Positions 5,830-9,782 of a DNA stretch of 9,782 nt are shown here, piece after piece. The notes under the pieces were generated by a model that worked only from the letters and a program-made list of their open reading frames with translations, ran no database searches and was not told where the DNA came from. The DNA comes from an uncultured beta proteobacterium. GTDB lineage: Bacteria > Pseudomonadota > Gammaproteobacteria > Burkholderiales > Burkholderiaceae_C. The stretch spans positions 1 through 9,782 of the forward strand of contig CAIYQF010000326.1 in the NCBI GenBank assembly GCA_903928325.1, written 5' to 3'. The position numbers and the translations under genes are program-made. The stretch's first letter is position 1. The number at the start of each line of letters is the position of its first letter.

Positions 5830-6737
5830 GGTAGCGCACCCGAAATAGCACGTCGCAAACCCTCCTCCACCGAGACGGGCGCAGCCCAGCCCAGCAGCCT
5901 GCGCGCCTTGGAAATATCGAGCTGCAAATTGCCACACAGGCGCTGCGCGGCTGCGCGCCGCCCAACCAAAGCTGCGCCACACGCCAACAGCGCCACGGGC
6001 ACGGACACCAACCGGGCCGGCTTGCCTGCCGCGCGCGCCATGGCGCGAACCAAGTCTGGCGTAGACAGATCGCGCCCATCGCTGACCAAAAAGGTTTCGT
6101 CGGCCGCTGCCGGATGCACCGCGCACAGCGTGATGAAGTCCACCAGGTTGTCCAGCCCCACGAGGCTGCGCACATTACGCACAGCTCCCAAAGGCAGCGG
6201 CACCCCCCGAACAACGGCACGCATGAGCGCTGCAAAATTGGCTTTCACTCCCGGGCCATACACCAAGGGAGAACGAATAATCACCACCTGCATGCCGGTC
6301 TGCGCGGCAATGGCCCGCAAACCCTGTTCTGCCTCCATCTTAGACACGGCGTAGGGGTCTTGCGGGTGGGGGATATCCAACTCACAAAAAGGAACTCCAC
6401 TGGGCGTGGATTCGCCATTAACTTTGACCGAACTCATAAAGACAAAGCGCTGCACACCGGCCACAGCAGCTTGGCTGGCCAAGCGCAAAGTGGAATCCAC
6501 GTTGGCCAGCCGAAAAGCCTCCATTGGATCGGCGTGCGTTTCTCGCATCACGTGGACGCGGGCGGCGAGGTGGATTACCACTTTGGCACCCTGGAAATGA
6601 ATGGGGCATGCGCGGTCCCACGCTACAAACGGCTCCTCCAATTGACCCAGTCGCGTCCGCAGCGCCGAGCCGACAAAACCCGTGGCGCCGGTCAAAAAAG
6701 TTCCGCCAATGGCAGCGTGTGGAACGGTCTTATGCAT
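5826..6737 (-). CDS. NAD(P)-dependent sugar epimerase/4-reductase (extended SDR)
   Basis: A 303-residue extended short-chain dehydrogenase of the GalE/WbpV/WreQ kind, acting on a nucleotide sugar in the cytoplasm. It shows FLTGATGFVGSAL (14-26, NAD(P)-binding), VVIHLAARVH (53-62), FMSSVKVNGE (100-109, catalytic Ser102/103), DPYAVSKMEAE (127-137, Tyr129 and Lys133), RSPLVYGPGVK (155-165) and VSDGRDLSTPDLVRAMA (218-234). The full Ser-Tyr-Lys set is present. Paired with a WbpM-type dehydratase and placed directly before a phosphoglycosyl transferase, it is probably the C4 reductase that yields UDP-QuiNAc or UDP-FucNAc; a plain C4 epimerase is the alternative. I chose the ATG at 6737: the frame runs to 6854, but the extra residues lie within the upstream glycosyltransferase and look unlike protein. 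It overlaps that gene by 8 bases and the next by 4 (ATGA). Confidence 0.92.
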   Translation of the reverse strand: MHKTVPHAAIGGTFLTGATGFVGSALRTRLGQLEEPFVAWDRACPIHFQGAKVVIHLAARVHVMRETHADPMEAFRLANVDSTLRLASQAAVAGVQRFVFMSSVKVNGESTPSGVPFCELDIPHPQDPYAVSKMEAEQGLRAIAAQTGMQVVIIRSPLVYGPGVKANFAALMRAVVRGVPLPLGAVRNVRSLVGLDNLVDFITLCAVHPAAADETFLVSDGRDLSTPDLVRAMARAAGKPARLVSVPVALLACGAALVGRRAAAQRLCGNLQLDISKARRLLGWAAPVSVEEGLRRAISGALP

Positions 6738-7473
6738 GGTTGGCTGGCACCGTGTGCGGCAATCGACCGAGATATTTGTAAAAATAACGCCCCATGCTCT
6801 GTAAATGCCACCTTCGGTGCTGCCAATTTGCCCGGCTTTGGCGCCGCGCGTCATGCACCGCCGTTACGCCTGGGAAAACCAGTATTTTTATTCCTGCAAT
6901 CCATAATCGAACGCAAATATCAACATCTTCATAGTATAGAAAATAGGCTTCATCAAAGCCTTTCACCTGCTTAAAGACCGGGGTGCGAAATAGCAAAAAC
7001 ATACCGGCAACCCAATCCGGGCACATCGCTGCGTCGCCCGGTGATATGTGGTACTGACTGGGGTCAGTACCCAGTAACTTTCGTGCCAGAGATGAGATTC
7101 TTGGAAAGTGGCGCACACTATCTTCTAGACCACCGAGTGGATTGACTATCAGAGGCGCAACCAAACCCACGCCCACCTGTTGAAAGCCGCGAATTAACTC
7201 TGGAAAGGGATTGCCACGCAACTCGATGTCCGGATTGAGAACGCAAAATAATGGTGTCCTACAACGCAAAAAAGCTGCGTTGTGGTTGGTGCCAAAACCC
7301 TTGGCAATGGTATTTTGGACCAACTCTAGATTGGCGTTAGCCGAAAACCGCAGGCTCTCCGGAATATTGAGCGTAACGATCACTTGCCGCACTTCAACAC
7401 AGCTGAGTAACTGGTCCACTAATCTCTGGACCATAGCCCCATGGCCGTGGCTGACAATCGAAACGGTGATCAT
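6730..7473 (-). CDS. Family 2 glycosyltransferase, rhamnosyltransferase-like
   Basis: A 247-residue GT-A glycosyltransferase of family GT2, cytoplasmic and likely membrane-associated, adding a sugar to the lipid-linked repeat unit. Features are ITVSIVSHGHGAMV (2-14), GFGTNHNAAF (59-68), FCVLNPDIEL (76-85), DWVAGMFLLFR (153-163) and KGFDEAYFLYYEDVDICVRLW (171-191). The NPDIE in place of a strict DxD, and the FDExFFxYxEDxDLCxR-type segment, are usual in WbbL-like rhamnosyltransferases, so a rhamnose donor is a reasonable but unproven guess. The ATG at 7473 overlaps the upstream stop as ATGA; extension to 7620 would run inside the upstream gene. A perfect 9-bp inverted repeat lies within the coding region at 7050-7071. 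Confidence 0.92.
   Translation of the reverse strand: MITVSIVSHGHGAMVQRLVDQLLSCVEVRQVIVTLNIPESLRFSANANLELVQNTIAKGFGTNHNAAFLRCRTPLFCVLNPDIELRGNPFPELIRGFQQVGVGLVAPLIVNPLGGLEDSVRHFPRISSLARKLLGTDPSQYHISPGDAAMCPDWVAGMFLLFRTPVFKQVKGFDEAYFLYYEDVDICVRLWIAGIKILVFPGVTAVHDARRQSRANWQHRRWHLQSMGRYFYKYLGRLPHTVPANHA
7050..7071. repeat. Perfect 9-bp inverted repeat inside a glycosyltransferase gene
   Basis: GGTACTGAC (7050-7058) and GTCAGTACC (7063-7071) are exact reverse complements around a TGGG loop. No T-run follows on either strand, so it is not an ordinary terminator. It encodes the region around residues 135-141 of the rhamnosyltransferase-like protein. It may be chance. Confidence 0.6.
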
Positions 7474-8507
7474 CTGGTCAACACCCTTTGTGCAACCCGG
7501 TTCCACGCAAAGGCTACGCCGCGGCGCAAATCCCCATTGAGCAAACGGCCGATCAGGGTGGTTAGGCCACCCCACACCAGCGCCAAGGGACGAGGAAAAC
7601 AAATAATGGGCCGCAACCAAACAGTAAACATGTCCCTACCACGAAAGCGCGACTGAAAAGTGGCTAACGTGGCCTGGAGGTCACCCGTACGCGCAAGACG
7701 CTGGCGCAAGAGGTAATACGGGTAATAGGACAAGATTAAGCGACCCTCAATCGACGCGATGGCACCTTGCGTCAAACCCAGCGGCTCGCAGCTGTCCAGC
7801 ACAACGCCAAGATGGGAGACAAATACCTGCGAGAAGTCGTATCCACCTGAATTATTGCGTTTGCACGCAACGAGGTAGCGGTCGAGAAATATATTTTCTG
7901 TGGCCGCCAGGGCTGCGCGCAATACCAGATGCACCTGTACCAGGTTATCGCCACAGAACTGCCGAGCATCAAGCTGGGGCAGCCGACTTTTGTGAATCAC
8001 ACACGACGATATAAGCGTCATCAGGGGTCCGATTGTGGCTAAAAATGCACCGGCATCTGAAAAAACTTTTTCTTTGCCGCTTGATCCGGGGTATTCCTTG
8101 CGAAAATCCGCCTCAAAACCATAGGGCCGCAGACACACGACGCCAAAAGTCTGTGACGCCAAGCGCGCCAGCAACAGCGCCAGCGCACCGTCCACCAACA
8201 AATCGTCGTCGCCCAGAATCAACACATAACTGCCCAAGGCACAGTTGAAACACTGGGCGATGTTGGCGTCTGACCCGATGTTGTCTGCGTTTCTAATGTA
8301 ACGAACCGGCATGCCTGCTGTGACCCCATCTGCAACCACTTGGGCAGTGCCGTCGGTCGATGCGTTATCCGATACCAGCACCTCAACCGAACCCCAATCG
8401 TTGCACCCTTCTTGCGCCAATTGTCCAAGCGTCAATGCCAAGAACGACGCGCGATTCCAGGTCGGAATGGCTATGGTCAATAGCGGCGTCGTACGCAAAT
8501 CACTCAT
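7470..8507 (-). CDS. Family 2 glycosyltransferase
   Basis: A 345-residue GT2 enzyme for glycan assembly. The N-terminal GT-A domain is clear: LLTIAIPTWNRASFL (9-23), VEVLVSDNASTDGT (41-54, UDP-sugar binding), NIGSDANIAQCF (76-87) and YVLILGDDDLL (94-104) holding the Asp-rich metal-binding DxD at 100-102. The remainder, about 110-345, is less conserved; residues 295-330 are hydrophobic and basic and may lie against the membrane. Donor and acceptor sugars cannot be told. The ATG at 8507 overlaps the stop of the flippase gene, and its own stop overlaps the next start, both as ATGA, so it is translated within one coupled operon. Length and motifs agree with the start chosen. Confidence 0.94.
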   Translation of the reverse strand: MSDLRTTPLLTIAIPTWNRASFLALTLGQLAQEGCNDWGSVEVLVSDNASTDGTAQVVADGVTAGMPVRYIRNADNIGSDANIAQCFNCALGSYVLILGDDDLLVDGALALLLARLASQTFGVVCLRPYGFEADFRKEYPGSSGKEKVFSDAGAFLATIGPLMTLISSCVIHKSRLPQLDARQFCGDNLVQVHLVLRAALAATENIFLDRYLVACKRNNSGGYDFSQVFVSHLGVVLDSCEPLGLTQGAIASIEGRLILSYYPYYLLRQRLARTGDLQATLATFQSRFRGRDMFTVWLRPIICFPRPLALVWGGLTTLIGRLLNGDLRRGVAFAWNRVAQRVLTR

Positions 8508-9782
8508 GGCATATCACCGTGCCACTCGCGCCGCAGACGCGACCACAGATACCGTGCTACGGGGAAGAAGAATCCGATATTGACCACCAGCAACACGATC
8601 ACAATCCCCCCAGCACCCCATTGCGGGGCGGCCCACAACGCCGCGCTGGCGGTTAGCAAGGCGCCGACCAGTGATGGCCATAAAAAGGGCTCCTTCATGT
8701 GTGCCCGCAAATAGGCAGCAAACAGTCCAGACGCATGGTAGAAGCCCATCGCCAACAATAAACCCGCCGTCTCCATCACCGACAGAAACCGCGTTCCGTA
8801 GGACGTCCACTGAAGTATGAAGCGCAACATCAAAAACAAGCCCGCACCCGCCGCAAACGCGAGAATAGAGCTGCGCAAGGCACGCCCAAAAACCTGGTCC
8901 AAATGAGACCAATCTTCAGTAGCCACGGCCTGCGCCATCACGGGTATGCGCGCCGTCATCCATGAGGACGCCAGCAGGCTCATCATATTGGCTACCGTCA
9001 TGGTGACACCCATTTGCCCGGCTGCTACCGCCCCTTGGGTGCGAAACAGCAAGGGCACGTGCATCAACACCAGCACATAACCGGCCAGCCAACTCGCACC
9101 GATGCGCCACTGCAGAGGCCAGACCTCGTCACCCCAATGCAAGCTGGCAGCCCGTTGCCGCAGCGCTTGCACCACCAGGCGACGGCGACGCACCCATACC
9201 CACAGTGCAGCAACCACAGCGCTGCCCAGCGCCGGCATGGCCACCGCGAACAAACCGCCCCCCAAGGCCAGTACCACCCAGGCACTACCCGCACCTGCAA
9301 CACCCTGCACCAGCCGAACCGCGTAGGCCTCGGCTACGCCGCCACTGCCCTCGGTCAATGCCAAGGCAGGAAGAAACAATACATTGGCAGCCGTCGCACA
9401 GACCAACAAGGCCCAGGCACCACGCCAATCATAGGCAAGCCCGTCCTGGCTAGCGGAAACAAAGACAAGACCCAAAGGGTAGGCCAATAAAAAGACGAGG
9501 GCCGCAAGGCCATACCAGCGCAAAGACAAACCCACCAAGCCCAAAAACCGAGACGGAAAAATGCCCTCAACAAGCCCACCGGGGCCCCAAGAATGCCCCA
9601 AGAACTCGCGCGCCCCAAATTGAACCAACAAGCCCGACAAGCCCATATCCAGCGCCATGTGCAGCGCAGCAATACTGGCCAGGGTATAAAAATAACCCTG
9701 CTCCGCGGGCGATAGAAAGTGCGCGACGAAGGCTAGGTTAATCACCCCAGCGATCGCTTGCCAGCCGCGCTGGGCCAGGACA
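8504..9782 (-). CDS. Wzx-like polysaccharide flippase (5' end outside window)
   Basis: A polytopic membrane protein of the polysaccharide exporter (MATE/Wzx) superfamily, which would flip undecaprenyl-diphosphate-linked repeat units across the cytoplasmic membrane. At least 425 residues are present, with some eleven or twelve hydrophobic helices alternating with short basic loops. The early segment AFVAHFLSPAEQGYFYTLASI, with Phe-Leu-Ser-Pro followed by Glu-Gln-Gly-Tyr, is characteristic of flippases in which the first helix precedes this loop. A GTG at 9745 could serve as a start, but the frame continues open to the window edge and reads sensibly (AQRGWQAIAGVINLAF), so I take the gene as incomplete at its 5' end. 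The stop overlaps the next start (ATGA). Sequence in this family varies widely, so substrate cannot be predicted. An O-antigen or capsule flippase fits the neighbours. Confidence 0.88.
   Translation of the reverse strand, partial: VLAQRGWQAIAGVINLAFVAHFLSPAEQGYFYTLASIAALHMALDMGLSGLLVQFGAREFLGHSWGPGGLVEGIFPSRFLGLVGLSLRWYGLAALVFLLAYPLGLVFVSASQDGLAYDWRGAWALLVCATAANVLFLPALALTEGSGGVAEAYAVRLVQGVAGAGSAWVVLALGGGLFAVAMPALGSAVVAALWVWVRRRRLVVQALRQRAASLHWGDEVWPLQWRIGASWLAGYVLVLMHVPLLFRTQGAVAAGQMGVTMTVANMMSLLASSWMTARIPVMAQAVATEDWSHLDQVFGRALRSSILAFAAGAGLFLMLRFILQWTSYGTRFLSVMETAGLLLAMGFYHASGLFAAYLRAHMKEPFLWPSLVGALLTASAALWAAPQWGAGGIVIVLLVVNIGFFFPVARYLWSRLRREWHGDMP

Noticed and set aside
5830..6126. Upstream extension of the phosphoglycosyl transferase by 99 residues
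   Set aside because: The extra stretch is a Gly/Arg/Ala-rich shadow of the epimerase gene; the ATG at 5829 with MSKRLFDV is the normal family start and overlaps the previous stop as ATGA.
6738..6854. Longer start for the epimerase
   Set aside because: The added 39 residues fall within the upstream glycosyltransferase and precede the normal position of the NAD-binding motif by too much.
6730..7473. NPDIE instead of DxD as a possible inactivating change
   Set aside because: This form is common in WbbL-like rhamnosyltransferases and does not suggest loss of function.
7474..7620. Longer start for the rhamnosyltransferase-like gene
   Set aside because: The added 49 residues overlap the upstream gene and do not resemble the family; the ATG at 7473 directly precedes the first strand of the fold.
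1..9782. CRISPR array, tRNA or rRNA genes, IS elements, prophage genes
   Set aside because: No regularly spaced repeats with unique spacers, no cloverleaf or rRNA sequence, and no transposase or integrase frame was recognised on either strand.

Overview
The window joins two kinds of DNA. Bases from about 1060 to 9782 are GC-rich bacterial sequence, densely packed with genes all read from the minus strand. Bases 1 to about 1057 are very AT-rich, look non-bacterial, and carry one lysine/serine/asparagine-rich reading frame and a decayed 21-bp tandem repeat. The protein sequences of the bacterial part (the ArgB sequence, an H-NS with an Ala/Lys/Pro linker, a WbpM-type dehydratase) fit a beta-proteobacterium of the order Burkholderiales, most likely Comamonadaceae. 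That placement comes from recognition, not from a search.

Bacterial layout, in transcription order (right to left): a Wzx-like flippase entering from the right edge (8504 to beyond 9782); a family 2 glycosyltransferase (7470-8507); a second, rhamnosyltransferase-like family 2 glycosyltransferase (6730-7473); an NAD-dependent sugar epimerase/reductase (5826-6737); a short PglC/WcaJ-type phosphoglycosyl transferase (5266-5829); an H-NS family nucleoid protein with its own promoter and terminator (4828-5214 plus stop); a membrane-bound WbpM/PglF-type UDP-sugar 4,6-dehydratase (2745-4670); argB, N-acetylglutamate kinase (1828-2709); and a TetR-family regulator (1058-1669) behind a 32-bp palindromic operator. 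The first five genes overlap by 4 or 8 bases and must be one translationally coupled operon.

Together the polysaccharide genes form the start of an O-antigen or capsule pathway. The dehydratase would make a UDP-4-keto-6-deoxy-HexNAc, the reductase would convert it to UDP-QuiNAc or UDP-FucNAc, the phosphoglycosyl transferase would load that sugar phosphate on undecaprenyl phosphate, the two glycosyltransferases would extend it, and the flippase would export the lipid-linked unit. The dehydratase is separated from its partners by the H-NS gene. argB and tetR are housekeeping or regulatory neighbours with no evident role in the pathway.

The most unusual signal is the abrupt switch at about 1020-1075. 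The AT-rich side has a eukaryote-like low-complexity protein, a splice-acceptor-like tract and a poly(A)-signal-like hexamer, and no bacterial signals. The simplest explanation is a chimeric contig joining host and symbiont DNA, for example an AT-rich cnidarian such as Hydra with its Comamonadaceae symbiont. Real insertion or transfer cannot be excluded from sequence alone.
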